NCBI RefSeq assembly: GCF_902499175.1
Contig: NZ_CABVQC010000084.1
Coordinates: 1 to 35,228, forward strand
Length of the DNA stretch: 35,228 nt
Direction: 5' to 3'
Origin: Burkholderia aenigmatica
GTDB lineage: Bacteria; Pseudomonadota; Gammaproteobacteria; Burkholderiales; Burkholderiaceae
This document shows positions 23,874 to 32,852 of the stretch, in pieces; the first letter of the stretch is position 1; every line of letters starts with the position of its first letter. Below the pieces are notes generated by a model, which had not been told where the DNA came from, did not search any database, and saw nothing but the letters and a program-made list of their open reading frames with translations. The translations under genes and the position numbers were made by a program.

Positions 23874-24617
23874 TCACCACAGCCACCCCGACGCCGCCAT
23901 ATACCCACCCAGCGCGATCAGCCCGACGAAGAAGCAGCGCTTGAACGCCTTCTCGCTCATCACGCGCCGCGCATATTGCCCGCCGGCCATCCCTGCCAGC
24001 GCCGGCACGAGCGCGAGCGCCGACACGCCGAGATCGACCGTCTCCAACGCGCCCGTCACGCGCAATTGCAGGCCGAGCACGATCGTCGATGCGGTGAACG
24101 ACAGCCCGAGCGCCTGGATCAGGTCGTCCTTCGACAGCCGCAGCGCCTGCAGGTACGGCACGGCCGGCACGACGAATACGCCGGTCGCGGCCGTCACGAC
24201 ACCCGTCAGGTAGCCGACCACGGCCGACAGCCATTTTTCGTGGCGGCCCGGCGCCGGCAGCCGCGCGGCGGCCAGCCCCCACAGCCCGTAGAGGATCAGC
24301 ACGACGCCGAGTGCCGCATGCGTCCACGTGGTGCCGGCCGCGAGCGCGGGCAGCCCGCCCGTCAGCGTGCCGATCGTCAGGCCGGCGAGCAGCGGCCACA
24401 GCCGGCGCAACAGCGGTCCGAACGACGGGCCGAGCCACAACTGCCACACATTGGTGATGAACGACGGCACGAGCAGCAGGCTCGCCGCGGCCGACGGCGG
24501 CATCGCGAGCGTCAGCAGCCCCATCGCGATCGTCGGCAGGCCGAGCCCGATCATTCCCTTGACCGCGCCGGCCAGCAGGAAAACCACCGCGATGATCGTC
24601 AGCGTATGAATGTGCAT
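23874..24617 (-). CDS. TauE/SafE-family sulfite/organosulfonate exporter-like permease
   Basis: This 247-residue inner-membrane protein has about eight hydrophobic helices. The TauE/SafE signature appears in the first helix region (FLLAGAVKGMIGLGLPTI) and is repeated in the second half (VVGYLTGVVTAATGVFVVP). Members move sulfite, sulfoacetate or other small anions across the membrane. The ATG at 24617 is favoured by GGA nine bases upstream and by placing the first helix at once after MHIH. A second in-frame ATG at 24626 is possible. It converges with the large lipoprotein gene. Confidence 0.88.
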   Translation of the reverse strand: MHIHTLTIIAVVFLLAGAVKGMIGLGLPTIAMGLLTLAMPPSAAASLLLVPSFITNVWQLWLGPSFGPLLRRLWPLLAGLTIGTLTGGLPALAAGTTWTHAALGVVLILYGLWGLAAARLPAPGRHEKWLSAVVGYLTGVVTAATGVFVVPAVPYLQALRLSKDDLIQALGLSFTASTIVLGLQLRVTGALETVDLGVSALALVPALAGMAGGQYARRVMSEKAFKRCFFVGLIALGGYMAASGWLW

Positions 24618-24840
24618 GAAAGGCATTCCGTCCGGTTGAGTACGGCGCCGATGGTGAACCCCGATCGCGCCGCCCGCCATCTGGCTTTGCCTGAGGCTGG
24701 CTAGGGCTTGCCGGACGGAGCGCCGGCGCGATGGTGCCGATGGGCTGTCGCACTGCGGGCCGGCGGGAAACGCGCCGCCGGCGTCAAGGCAGGCGGTGCC
24801 GGCCATGCGCCGCCATCCGGGTTACCGAACCCCGCCCCGG

Positions 24841-24868
24841 CCCCCGTATTCGAGCCGAATACGGGGCC
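24841..24868. terminator. Terminator-like hairpin between aldo/keto reductase and permease genes
   Basis: CCCCGTATTC (24842-24851) pairs perfectly with GAATACGGGG (24857-24866) around GAGCC, and flanking G/C bases extend the stem. It lies 33 bases after the aldo/keto reductase stop on the minus strand. There is no clear T-run. Confidence 0.5.
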
Positions 24869-24898
24869 TGTTCCGCAACCCATGCCGACTCGGGCCGA

Positions 24899-25915
24899 TC
24901 AGTCCCCGTGAGATGTCCTCCGCCCCTGCTCGCTGTCGAGGTGCGCCATCTGTGCTGCCGGATAACGCTCACCGGCAGCCGCCCCGGCGGGAACCGCCGC
25001 TTGGATGCGAGCGATATCATCGACCGTTAGTTGCATCTCGGCAGCATGAAACGCGTCCTGAAGCTGCGTGCGCTTGCGCGCGCCGATCAGCGGCACGATA
25101 TCGCCGCCGCGCGACAGCACCCACGCGATCGCGACCTGCGCCGGATTGCTGCCCTTCTCGTCGGCGATGGCGCGCAGCGCGTCGACGAGCGCGAGGTTGT
25201 GCGCGAGGTTCTCGCCCTGGAAGCGCGGGCTCGCGGCGCGGAAATCGCGCTCACCTTCCCGCGCCGGGCTCCAGCGTCCGCCGAGCAGCCCGCGCGACAG
25301 CACGCCGTAGGCCGTCACGCCGATCCCGAGTTCGCGGCACGCGGGCAGGATTCCGGCCTCGATGCCGCGCGACAGCAGCGAATATTCGATCTGCAGGTCG
25401 GCGATCGGCGCGACGGCCGCCGCGCGGCGGATCGTGTCGACGCCGGCTTCCGACAGGCCGATATGGCGCACGTACCCGGCCTTCACGAGATCGGCGATCG
25501 CGCCGATCGTCTCCTCGATCGGCACCGCCGGATCGACGCGCGCCGGCCGGTAGATGTCGATGTAGTCGGTGCCGAGCCGTTTCAGCGAGTACGTGACGAA
25601 GTTGCGGATCGCCACCGGCCGCGCGTCGTAGCCGGCAAACCCGCCGGCCGGATCGCGCAGCGCGCCGAATTTCACGCTGATCAGCACCTGGTCGCGTGCC
25701 CGGCCGCGCAGCGCATCGCGGATCAGCATCTCGTTGTCGCCCATGCCGTAGAAATCGCCGGTGTCGAGCATCGTGATGCCGTGGTCGAGAGCCGCGTGCA
25801 GGGTCGCGATGCTTTCGTCGCGGTCGGCCGGCCCGTAAAAATCCGACATGCCCATGCAGCCGAGCGCGATCGTCGATACCTGCGGGCCCGTACGGCCCAG
25901 TTGACGCATATCCAT
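24899..25915 (-). CDS. Aldo/keto reductase with substituted catalytic histidine
   Basis: This 338-residue NADPH-dependent oxidoreductase has the (beta/alpha)8 aldo/keto reductase fold. It starts MDMRQLGRTGPQVSTIALGC and carries DTGDFYGMGDNE (Asp51, Tyr56) and Lys82 of the catalytic tetrad. The fourth position, usually His in a YxxHRxD stretch, reads YRPARVD with Ala125. Some aldo/keto reductases from proteobacteria share this, so the activity may be kept with altered specificity. The cofactor-binding end (PLIGARKRTQLQDAF) is intact. The start at 25915 has GAGGAA shortly upstream. It is divergent from the LysR gene at 26056, its likely regulator. Confidence 0.88.
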   Translation of the reverse strand: MDMRQLGRTGPQVSTIALGCMGMSDFYGPADRDESIATLHAALDHGITMLDTGDFYGMGDNEMLIRDALRGRARDQVLISVKFGALRDPAGGFAGYDARPVAIRNFVTYSLKRLGTDYIDIYRPARVDPAVPIEETIGAIADLVKAGYVRHIGLSEAGVDTIRRAAAVAPIADLQIEYSLLSRGIEAGILPACRELGIGVTAYGVLSRGLLGGRWSPAREGERDFRAASPRFQGENLAHNLALVDALRAIADEKGSNPAQVAIAWVLSRGGDIVPLIGARKRTQLQDAFHAAEMQLTVDDIARIQAAVPAGAAAGERYPAAQMAHLDSEQGRRTSHGD

Positions 25916-26055
25916 GTCCGTTTCCTCGAATGATCAATGAACAGGCCGGATTCTGGACGCATCGCGACGCGCGATAAACGCGAAACACTCAACCAAACCA
26001 TTCGACGCTGATTAACAATGGAGCCTGCTCCCTTCCACCCACGCACTCGCCCCGC

Positions 26056-26967
26056 ATGGATCATCTGCAAGCAATGCGCATCTTCGCGCGCGTCGCCCAT
26101 CTCGGCAGCTTCACGAAAGCGGCCGAGCAGCTGCAACTGCCGCGCCCGACGGTCAGCAATGCCGTCCAGTATCTGGAAAAACACCTGAAGACCCGCCTGC
26201 TGCAGCGCACGACGCGGCGCGTCGCGCTGACGGCCGAGGGCGCGACCTATTACGAACGCTGCATGCGGTTGCTGGCCGATCTCGACGATGCGGAAACGCT
26301 GTTCGAGGACGCCGGCACGACGCCGCGCGGCGCGATCCGCGTCGACCTGCCCGAGCGCTTCGCGCTGAACCAGGTGATTCCGGCGCTACCGGGTTTCCAC
26401 GCGCGCTACCCTGACCTGCGCGTCGTGATCGGCACGACCGACCGCTTCGTCGATCTCGTCGCCGACGGCATCGACTGCGCGGTGCGGGTCGGCACGATGT
26501 CCGACACATCGCTCGTCGCGCGGCGCATCGGCGAACTGGCGCAGATCAACTGCGCGGCGCCCGCGTATCTCGCGCGGCACGGCACGCCGCGCTCGCCGGA
26601 CGAGCTGCCGGACCACGTCGCGGTCGGCTATTTCTCGAGCCGCACGGGCCGCGAGCTGGACTGGGAATATGCGGACATGGATTCGGGCGAGCTGCACGCG
26701 GTCAAGATGCGCAGCGTCGTGTCGGTCAACAGCTCGCAGGCGTATCTCGCGTGCTGTCTTGCGGGCCTCGGGCTGATCCAGGCACCGCGCGACGGGCTCG
26801 GGCCGCTGCTTGCCGACGGCTCGCTGGTCGAGGTGCTGCCGGAATGGAATGCGGAGCCGCTGCCCGTGTCGGTCGTGTTTCCGACCGGCCGGCATCTCGC
26901 GCCGCGTGTGCGGATCTTCGTCGACTGGCTCGCGGAAACGCTCGGCGCCACGCCCCGGGCGGACTGA
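26056..26967 (+). CDS. LysR-family transcriptional regulator
   Basis: This 303-residue LysR starts MDHLQAMRIFARVAHLGSFT, with recognition helix LPRPTVSNAVQYLEKHLK and wing TTRRVALTAEG. The effector domain spans about residues 88-298. It belongs to the same broad subgroup as the LysR at 989. It is divergent from the aldo/keto reductase gene over 140 bp, and such pairs are usually regulator and target. The signal is unknown. Confidence 0.9.
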   Translation: MDHLQAMRIFARVAHLGSFTKAAEQLQLPRPTVSNAVQYLEKHLKTRLLQRTTRRVALTAEGATYYERCMRLLADLDDAETLFEDAGTTPRGAIRVDLPERFALNQVIPALPGFHARYPDLRVVIGTTDRFVDLVADGIDCAVRVGTMSDTSLVARRIGELAQINCAAPAYLARHGTPRSPDELPDHVAVGYFSSRTGRELDWEYADMDSGELHAVKMRSVVSVNSSQAYLACCLAGLGLIQAPRDGLGPLLADGSLVEVLPEWNAEPLPVSVVFPTGRHLAPRVRIFVDWLAETLGATPRAD

Positions 26968-26976
26968 GCGCAGCCA

Positions 26977-27001
26977 GCGCCGGAGCACGCAGCCCCGGCG
27001 C
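26977..27001. terminator. Shared terminator-like hairpin between convergent LysR and porin genes
   Basis: GCGCCGG and CCGGCGC pair across an 11-nt loop in the 41-bp gap between the convergent genes, so one hairpin could serve both strands. It lacks a T-run. Confidence 0.5.
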
Positions 27002-27008
27002 CGCCCGA

Positions 27009-28163
27009 TCAGAATTTGTGGCGGATCGCGGCGCGCACCGCGAACTGGTTCGACGACGCCGACGGGCCGTCCGTCCCGACGACATAGCCGCCGTCGGCCG
27101 CCGTGCCGGTCCTGTCGCCGGCAACCTTCTGCCATGCGCCCTGCAGGTAGACGTCGGTGCGCTTCGACAGGCTGTAGTCGGCCATCAGGCCAACCGTGTG
27201 GTATTTCGGCTTGAACGACCCGGCCGCGCCATCGAACTTGCCGTCCGTGTACACGTACTGCGCGCCGAGATAGAAATCGGGCGTGAGCTGGTACTTGCCG
27301 TTGATCTCGAAGTTCTGGAACTTCGTCGCGGTCAGCCCGAGGCCGGCGAACGTCGCCGCCGGCAGGTAGACGGTCGACACCGGGTTCTTCACGTCCGTCT
27401 TCGTGTAGACGAAGCCGACCGTGGCCGGGCCGAACGTGTAGTTGACGCCGCCGCCGAAGATCCGCAGGCGGTCGGCGACGAAGTTCGCGTCATCCGCCGA
27501 GATCGCGCCCGCGCTGCCGACGCCCGGGTTGTTCGCCTGCAGGTACGCAGCCGCGACCTGCAGCCCGGCGAGCGAATACTGCGCGCCGAGGCTGTATTGA
27601 CGGTTGTTCGAGAAGCCGGTGCTGTTGCTGAAGCTGTACGTGCCGCCGAACGTCAGGCCGTTCCAGTCGGCGCTTGCATACTTGACCGTGTTGTTGACGC
27701 GGAACGAGTTGTCCGTGTTGTCGTTGTCGAACGGGTGCGAGAACAGCGTGCCGCCCCAGTTGCCGTTGGCCGTGAGCGGCGCGAGATAGTCGACGACCGA
27801 GTCGTACTGACGGCCGAAGGTCAGCGTGCCGAAGCGCGACTCGCTCAGCCCGACGAACGCCTGGCGGCCGAACATGCGGCCGCCCTGGCCGAGCCGGCCG
27901 TTGTTCACGTCGAAACCGTTTTCCAGCGTGAAGATCGCCTTCAGCCCGCCGCCGAGGTCCTCGCTGCCCCTCAGGCCCCAGCGGCTGCCCTGTGCATAGC
28001 CGCTCGCGAGCTGGTAATTCGTTTTTCCGACCCCATTGACGTTCACGTTGTTCGTGTAATTGAAGCCTTCGTCGATCACACCGTACAGCGTCACGCTGTT
28101 CTGGGCGAAGACCGGCGCGGCGAAAGCGGCCAGCGCGGCGGTAAAAATGACGTGCTTCTTCAT
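27009..28163 (-). CDS. General porin of the Burkholderia trimeric type
   Basis: This 384-residue outer-membrane protein has a Sec signal peptide (MKKHVIFTAALAAFAAPVFA). The mature start QNSVTLYGVIDEG is the hallmark of the Gram-negative porin family in beta-proteobacteria. Further hallmarks are SRWGLRGSEDLGGGLKAIF, GRQAFVGLSESRFGTLTFGR and the C-terminal phenylalanine after RHK, the BAM recognition signal. It should form a 16-strand trimeric barrel for small hydrophilic solutes. GGAG lies seven bases before the ATG at 28163. A TATAAC at 28227-28222 on the minus strand is a possible -10. The neighbouring genes give no clue to its substrate. Confidence 0.95.
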   Translation of the reverse strand: MKKHVIFTAALAAFAAPVFAQNSVTLYGVIDEGFNYTNNVNVNGVGKTNYQLASGYAQGSRWGLRGSEDLGGGLKAIFTLENGFDVNNGRLGQGGRMFGRQAFVGLSESRFGTLTFGRQYDSVVDYLAPLTANGNWGGTLFSHPFDNDNTDNSFRVNNTVKYASADWNGLTFGGTYSFSNSTGFSNNRQYSLGAQYSLAGLQVAAAYLQANNPGVGSAGAISADDANFVADRLRIFGGGVNYTFGPATVGFVYTKTDVKNPVSTVYLPAATFAGLGLTATKFQNFEINGKYQLTPDFYLGAQYVYTDGKFDGAAGSFKPKYHTVGLMADYSLSKRTDVYLQGAWQKVAGDRTGTAADGGYVVGTDGPSASSNQFAVRAAIRHKF

Positions 28164-28545
28164 GACGGATCTCCGGAGCCGGTGGCCGGGCATGGTCAAG
28201 CGCCCGGCGGATGTTTGGTCTGTTATAGGTGTGGCCCGCAGGGCGGACGACGCGGTGTGCGGCCGCGTGAGGTCAAAATGGTGTCACGTCGCAAACCGTC
28301 CGTCCATCGGGGTATATGAACCCTGCGCAAACCGTTGCGCTCGTCCAACTGCCCCGTTGCGCAGACGGCCTGACCCGGCTTATCGGCAGCGGCAGGACGG
28401 CCGACCATCCGCGTAAACCCGGTGTACACCGCATCGGTGGCACAATGCGCATCCGTTCGTCATTTCTTCACGAAGTCATGCTTCACCCCGATTCATGCGC
28501 GGCGCGTGCCGGCCGCGCACGCGCCCCGCGCCGGGAGGCGGTCCG
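28164..28545. other. 382-bp divergent spacer between porin and opgC genes
   Basis: No gene is supported here. The region holds a perfect 12-bp palindrome CGGTGTACACCG (28420-28431), a possible operator for either gene, and a weak -10 candidate on the porin side (28222-28227). A GGGAGG just before 28546 is the opgC ribosome binding site. Confidence 0.45.
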
Positions 28546-29643
28546 ATGACCGCACCGGCCCGGGCCGGCCGCTACGCCGAGCTCGATTTCTTCCGCGGCC
28601 TCGTGCTGCTCGTCATCGTCGTCGACCACATCGGCGGCAGCATCCTGTCGCGCGTGACGCTGCATGCGTACGCGCTGTGCGACGCGGCCGAGGTGTTCGT
28701 GTTCCTCGGCGGCTTCGCCACCGCGATCGCGTACAACTCGCTGGCCGAGCGCCACGACGAGGCCGCCGCGCGCCAGCGCTTCATCCGGCGCGCGTTCGAG
28801 ATCTACCGCGCGTTCCTCGTGACGGCCGGCCTGATGCTGCTGATCACGGCCGCGCTGAACGCGTTCGCGATCGACGGCCCGAACATGCCGACCAACGACC
28901 TCGACGGCCTGCTCCAGAAGCCGCTCGCCGCGTTACGCGACATCCTGCTGTTCCGCCGCCAGCCGTATCTCGCGTCGGTGCTGCCGATGTACGCGTTCTT
29001 CGCGCTGCTCGTCCCGCTCACGCTGCCGCTCGCGCGCACGCAGCCGTGGCTGCTGCTCGCGTTCAGCGGGTCGCTCTGGTACGCGGCGCCGCACGTCGCG
29101 CGCTTTTTGCCGACCGTCGAAGGCGCGCCGTGGGACTTCAATCCGTTCGCGTGGCAGTTCCTGTTCGTGCTCGGTGTGATCGCGCGTTGCCAGCCCGTCT
29201 ATCAGACGCTCGCGCCGAAGCCGCAGGGCTGGCTGCTGACGGCCGCCGCGCTCGCGATCGTCGCGGCCGGCGCGTACTACCGGCTGCGCATCGAACCGTT
29301 CCCGACCGATCCGTCGATCAAGCAGAACCTCGGCGCGCTGCGGCTCGCGAACTTCCTCGCGATTGCGTGGCTCGCGGCCAAGCTCGTCCACCTCGGCTGG
29401 ATGAAGAAGGTCGCGCACGCGATGCCGTGGATCGGCACGATCGGCCGGCAGGGGCTGCTGTGCTTCGTCGCGGGCACCGGCATCTCGCTCGCGGTCGACT
29501 CGTTGCTTTACCAGGCGACCGAAGGCTATCTCGACGTGAAGCTCGGCCTGCTTGCCGATGTGGTCGCGATGGGCCTGCTGTATCTCGTCGCCAAACTCTA
29601 CGGGCCGCTCGTCGCGCGGCTGCCGTTCCGTTCGCGGCGATGA
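28546..29643 (+). CDS. OpgC-family membrane acyltransferase
   Basis: This 365-residue inner-membrane protein has about ten hydrophobic helices. It starts with the OpgC signature RYAELDFFRGLVLLVIVVDH (Asp14, Arg17, His28). In E. coli OpgC (MdoC) adds succinyl groups to periplasmic glucans. This family (OpgC / acyltransferase-3 clan) more broadly acylates surface or periplasmic glycans. The start at 28546 is set by the GGGAGG site; upstream in-frame ATGs would add an Arg/Pro-rich tail. No opgG or opgH is adjacent. The next gene, 61 bp on, encodes a secreted esterase, which could remove what this enzyme adds. Confidence 0.85.
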   Translation: MTAPARAGRYAELDFFRGLVLLVIVVDHIGGSILSRVTLHAYALCDAAEVFVFLGGFATAIAYNSLAERHDEAAARQRFIRRAFEIYRAFLVTAGLMLLITAALNAFAIDGPNMPTNDLDGLLQKPLAALRDILLFRRQPYLASVLPMYAFFALLVPLTLPLARTQPWLLLAFSGSLWYAAPHVARFLPTVEGAPWDFNPFAWQFLFVLGVIARCQPVYQTLAPKPQGWLLTAAALAIVAAGAYYRLRIEPFPTDPSIKQNLGALRLANFLAIAWLAAKLVHLGWMKKVAHAMPWIGTIGRQGLLCFVAGTGISLAVDSLLYQATEGYLDVKLGLLADVVAMGLLYLVAKLYGPLVARLPFRSRR

Positions 29644-29704
29644 CGCGCCGCGCCGTCATGCGCCGCTGCTACGATAGCCGGCGCCTCTCCTGAAACGATT
29701 CGTC

Positions 29705-30640
29705 ATGCGCCGACTCGCCCTTCCGTTCGCCCTCGCCCTGATCGCCGGCTCCATCGCCACCGCCCGCGCCACGCCGGCCGCGCCGCCGGTATCACCCGTA
29801 CCGCCGCCACCGGCCGTCCAGACCGCGACGACCCCGTCGGCCGCCCTGGAGCCCGCAGTCAACCCGGGCAGCAGCGTCGTGCTGCGCACGTTCCGGTCGG
29901 CGTCGCTGAAGCGCGACTGGTCGTACACGGTCTACCTACCGCCCGGCTACAACCCGGAAGGCGCGCGCTACCCGGTGATGTACCTGCTGCACGGCAACGC
30001 CGGCAACGCGAACGACTGGATCACGCAGGGCCGGCTGCAGGCCACCGCCGACACGCTGATCGAACGCCGCGAGATTCCGCCCGTCGTGATCGTGATGCCG
30101 CAGGGCGGCACCGACTGGTACGTCGACCGCAAGGAGAAGATGCAGAGCGCGTTCCTCAACGACCTGCTGCCCGAAGTCGAAGCGCACTTCGCGGTGTCGA
30201 ACCAGCGCGCGGGCCGCGCGATCGGCGGCGTGTCGATGGGCGGCTTCGGCGCGCTGCGCTTCTCGCTGCTCGAACCCGGGCTGTTCTGCGGCGCGATGCT
30301 GTTGAGCCCCGCGATCTACGCGAACGAGCCGCCGCTCAATTCCGCCGCGCGCTACGTCGGCGTGTTCGGCGACCGGCAGTTCGATCCGCGCGTGTGGCAC
30401 GAGCTCAACTACCCGGCGCTGATGCGCGGCTATTTCGCGCGCACCTGGCGGATCCCGATGTTCATCGCGGCCGGCGACGACGACCTGACCATCCAGGCGG
30501 AATCGAGCGTGCTGTACACGCACCTGCGCCGCGCGCAGAACCCGGCCGAACTGCGCATCGTCGACGGCGGGCATACGTGGGACGTATGGCGCGGGCTGCT
30601 CGGGCAGGGATTGAAGTACGCGCTGGAGTGCGTGAAGTGA
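29705..30640 (+). CDS. Secreted esterase (esterase D / antigen 85-like fold)
   Basis: This 311-residue exported alpha/beta hydrolase has a Sec signal peptide (MRRLALPFALALIAGSIATA), then a Pro/Ala-rich linker to about residue 55. The catalytic domain has the oxyanion region YLLHGNAGNANDWI and the nucleophile elbow GVSMGG (Ser177). An acid in AGDDD (258-260) and His290 in DGGHTWDVW complete the triad. The family (putative esterase, PF00756-like) includes feruloyl and acetyl-xylan esterases and S-formylglutathione hydrolases. The exported form suggests a periplasmic or extracellular ester substrate. It probably shares a transcript with the OpgC-type gene. Confidence 0.88.
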   Translation: MRRLALPFALALIAGSIATARATPAAPPVSPVPPPPAVQTATTPSAALEPAVNPGSSVVLRTFRSASLKRDWSYTVYLPPGYNPEGARYPVMYLLHGNAGNANDWITQGRLQATADTLIERREIPPVVIVMPQGGTDWYVDRKEKMQSAFLNDLLPEVEAHFAVSNQRAGRAIGGVSMGGFGALRFSLLEPGLFCGAMLLSPAIYANEPPLNSAARYVGVFGDRQFDPRVWHELNYPALMRGYFARTWRIPMFIAAGDDDLTIQAESSVLYTHLRRAQNPAELRIVDGGHTWDVWRGLLGQGLKYALECVK

Positions 30641-30670
30641 CGGCGGCGTAAGCGCAGCCCCACGCCGCCG
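30641..30670. terminator. Terminator-like hairpin between convergent esterase and GMC genes
   Basis: CGGCGGCGT (30641-30649) and ACGCCGCCG (30662-30670) form a perfect 9-bp stem with a 12-nt loop, exactly filling the 36-bp gap between two convergent genes. It can serve both. Confidence 0.6.
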
Positions 30671-30676
30671 GCCGCG

Positions 30677-32278
30677 TCAGACTTCCGTACCGATCGTCTT
30701 CGCCATCCGCAGCGCCAGCGCGTACCCGGTCAGCGTCGGATTGACCACCGACGAACTCGGATGCACGGCCGTGCTCGCGATGAACAGGTTCGGGTGATCG
30801 TGCGTCCGGCAATCGCGGTCGACGACCGAATCCGCCGGATCGTTGCCCATGATCGTCGTGCCCATGATGTGCGAACTCGGCACCCACGCGTGGACGTCGT
30901 TCACGACCTCGGTCGCACCGAACACCTGCTGGAAATCGCGGTAATCGTCGAGCACTTGCGACGCCGCGCGCAACGAATAATCGTAGACGTCGTAGTCGGT
31001 GCGTGGCGTCGGCAGCCCGAGCGCATCCTTGCGGTCGCTCAGGGTGACCCGGTTGCGCGGGTCGGGCAGGATCTCGACGTAGCTCGCGATCTTCAGATAG
31101 CGCGCCGCGTCGTGACGAATCCGCGCATCGAGCGCGTCGCCGACGATGCCTTGCGCGATCAGCCGCCGCGTGACGATCTCGTTGGGCACCGTGTTGTCGA
31201 GGAAATGCCGGATCGCGCCATGTTCGCGGCGAAACGCACCGTCGCGCCGCGTGTTGATACTGCCCTGCTGCGTCGGGCCGCGCCCGGCCCACAATGGCTC
31301 GCGGGCGAGCATCGCGATCGCGCGGCCGGTGTGCCCCATCATGTTGCGGCCGACCTGGCCGGACGCGTTCGCGACGTCCGACATCAGCAGCAGCTTCGGA
31401 ATCTCGACGCCATGTGCCGCGAGCACGAAGGTGCGTGCGGTCAGGCGCGTGCTTTTGCCGTCGGGCGTCATGTAATGAATCGCCGCGATCTTGCGGTTCT
31501 CGCCGCGCTCGATCTTGTAGACGACCGCATTGGTCAATAGTCGCGCACCCTGCGCGACGGCGCGCAGGACCGGGCGATCGCCGGAGAATTGCGCGCCGAT
31601 CGGGCAGATCGGCGCGCAGTTGTTGTTGCCCGCGCAGGTCGGCCGGCCATCGTAAGGCCGCGTCGCGCGCGCGTTGGGTTCGTCGACGAACCGATGGCCG
31701 ATCGTCGCGACCTTGTCCGCGACCTGCTGCGTCAGGTACGACCACGGTTGCTGCCGCATCGGGTACGGCTTCGAGCGCGGCGGGAACGGCGCACCGCCCT
31801 GGCCGCTCTGGTCGTCGGTGTCCGAGCCCGATACGCCGATCTGTTCTTCCGCGAGCTGATACCACGGTTCGAGCTCGTCATAGCCGATCGGCCAGTCGCG
31901 CCCGTGCCCGTACAGGCTGTGCAGGCGGAAGTCGTTCGGCAGCATGCGCCAGGTCGCGCCGCCCCAGTGCCACGTCGTCCCGCCGACGAGCCGCAGGAAC
32001 GATGGCTTCTGCAGCACGGGGCCGACGCTGTCGATGTACCGGTCGGAATAGCGCCCGGTGGACGACTTCGGTGCCCACGGCAGATCCGGATACGGGCCGT
32101 TGTAGTCGGACTTGTTGCCGTAATTGCGAAACGCGCTGACGAGCTCGGCCCGCTTCACGTCCGGCCCCGCCTCGATCACGATGACGGACTTGCGCTGCTG
32201 CGTCAGCGACTGCGCGACGGCGCCGCCCAGGATGCCCGCGCCGATGACGATGACGTCCGCGTCGTAAGTATTGCTCAT
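30677..32278 (-). CDS. GMC-type FAD dehydrogenase with Fe-S cysteines (alpha subunit)
   Basis: This 533-residue flavoprotein starts MSNTYDADVIVIGAGILGG, giving the FAD-binding GxGxxG at 13-18. The second FAD motif VGGTTWHWGGATW begins at 98. The stretch RPTCAGNNNCAPICPIGA has Cys215, Cys221 and Cys225, the C-x5-C-x3-C pattern that binds a [3Fe-4S] cluster in Burkholderia FAD-glucose dehydrogenase. His470 in SSHIMG and Asn513 in VNPTL are the catalytic pair. It oxidises a sugar, polyol or sugar acid in the periplasm and passes electrons to the cytochrome subunit. No signal peptide is present; export probably depends on the Tat-signal small subunit next door, as in glucose dehydrogenase. Last gene of the operon, 26 bp after the small subunit. 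Confidence 0.92.
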   Translation of the reverse strand: MSNTYDADVIVIGAGILGGAVAQSLTQQRKSVIVIEAGPDVKRAELVSAFRNYGNKSDYNGPYPDLPWAPKSSTGRYSDRYIDSVGPVLQKPSFLRLVGGTTWHWGGATWRMLPNDFRLHSLYGHGRDWPIGYDELEPWYQLAEEQIGVSGSDTDDQSGQGGAPFPPRSKPYPMRQQPWSYLTQQVADKVATIGHRFVDEPNARATRPYDGRPTCAGNNNCAPICPIGAQFSGDRPVLRAVAQGARLLTNAVVYKIERGENRKIAAIHYMTPDGKSTRLTARTFVLAAHGVEIPKLLLMSDVANASGQVGRNMMGHTGRAIAMLAREPLWAGRGPTQQGSINTRRDGAFRREHGAIRHFLDNTVPNEIVTRRLIAQGIVGDALDARIRHDAARYLKIASYVEILPDPRNRVTLSDRKDALGLPTPRTDYDVYDYSLRAASQVLDDYRDFQQVFGATEVVNDVHAWVPSSHIMGTTIMGNDPADSVVDRDCRTHDHPNLFIASTAVHPSSSVVNPTLTGYALALRMAKTIGTEV

Positions 32279-32304
32279 GGTTTCGATCCTCGTTCGGAAG
32301 GCGG

Positions 32305-32838
32305 TCAACCGGCGTCGACGGCCGGGCGCTCGGTCCAGTATTCGGGGCGCGCACGGATATAGGTTGGAATGACCGTGACGTCCACGGTCGGCTCGAACAT
32401 CAGCGCGGTTTCGTAGCCGACCATCCGCGCCTGCCCGCCGTGCCCGACGCTGCCGGTGTAGAAGGCTTCGATGACGGCCAGCGCCGTGGTGTGCAATTCA
32501 GGCGTCGCGATGCCGAGCGTCTTCACGAAGGCCTCGAGCGGCTGCGTGCCCGTGTCGATCGCGACGACGAGCGCGCGCAGCCGTGCGGGAAACTCGCGGT
32601 CCTGCGCGACAAGGCCGTCGTAGACGGACTGCACATAGCGCGCCGGGAGCGCCTTGCGGCAAGTCAGGTACGCGGCCACGCCGGCAAAGTCCCGCGCCGG
32701 CAAGGCTTCCGGCGCCACGGCCGCACGCGCCATCAACATACCGGCCGGCAACGCCGCGGCGAGCGCCGCGCCGGCCGACAGCTTCATGAGACGGCGGCGC
32801 TGCACGTCCAGGTCGCCGGCTCCATCGAAATCGTTCAT
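32305..32838 (-). CDS. Small (gamma) subunit with Tat signal, gluconate/glucose dehydrogenase type
   Basis: This 177-residue protein has a twin-arginine-like signal QRRRLMKLSAGAALAAALPA and a helical body (LPARDFAGVAAYLTCRKALP, later VGYETALMFEPTVDVTVIP). This is the gluconate 2-dehydrogenase subunit 3 family, the hitchhiker chaperone that carries the FAD subunit through Tat. The AAGGAG site directly abuts a first ATG at 32847 but lies nine bases before the ATG at 32838, so the latter is chosen. It sits between the cytochrome gene (14 bp) and the flavoprotein gene (26 bp). Confidence 0.85.
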   Translation of the reverse strand: MNDFDGAGDLDVQRRRLMKLSAGAALAAALPAGMLMARAAVAPEALPARDFAGVAAYLTCRKALPARYVQSVYDGLVAQDREFPARLRALVVAIDTGTQPLEAFVKTLGIATPELHTTALAVIEAFYTGSVGHGGQARMVGYETALMFEPTVDVTVIPTYIRARPEYWTERPAVDAG

Positions 32839-32852
32839 CGCGGACATCTCCT

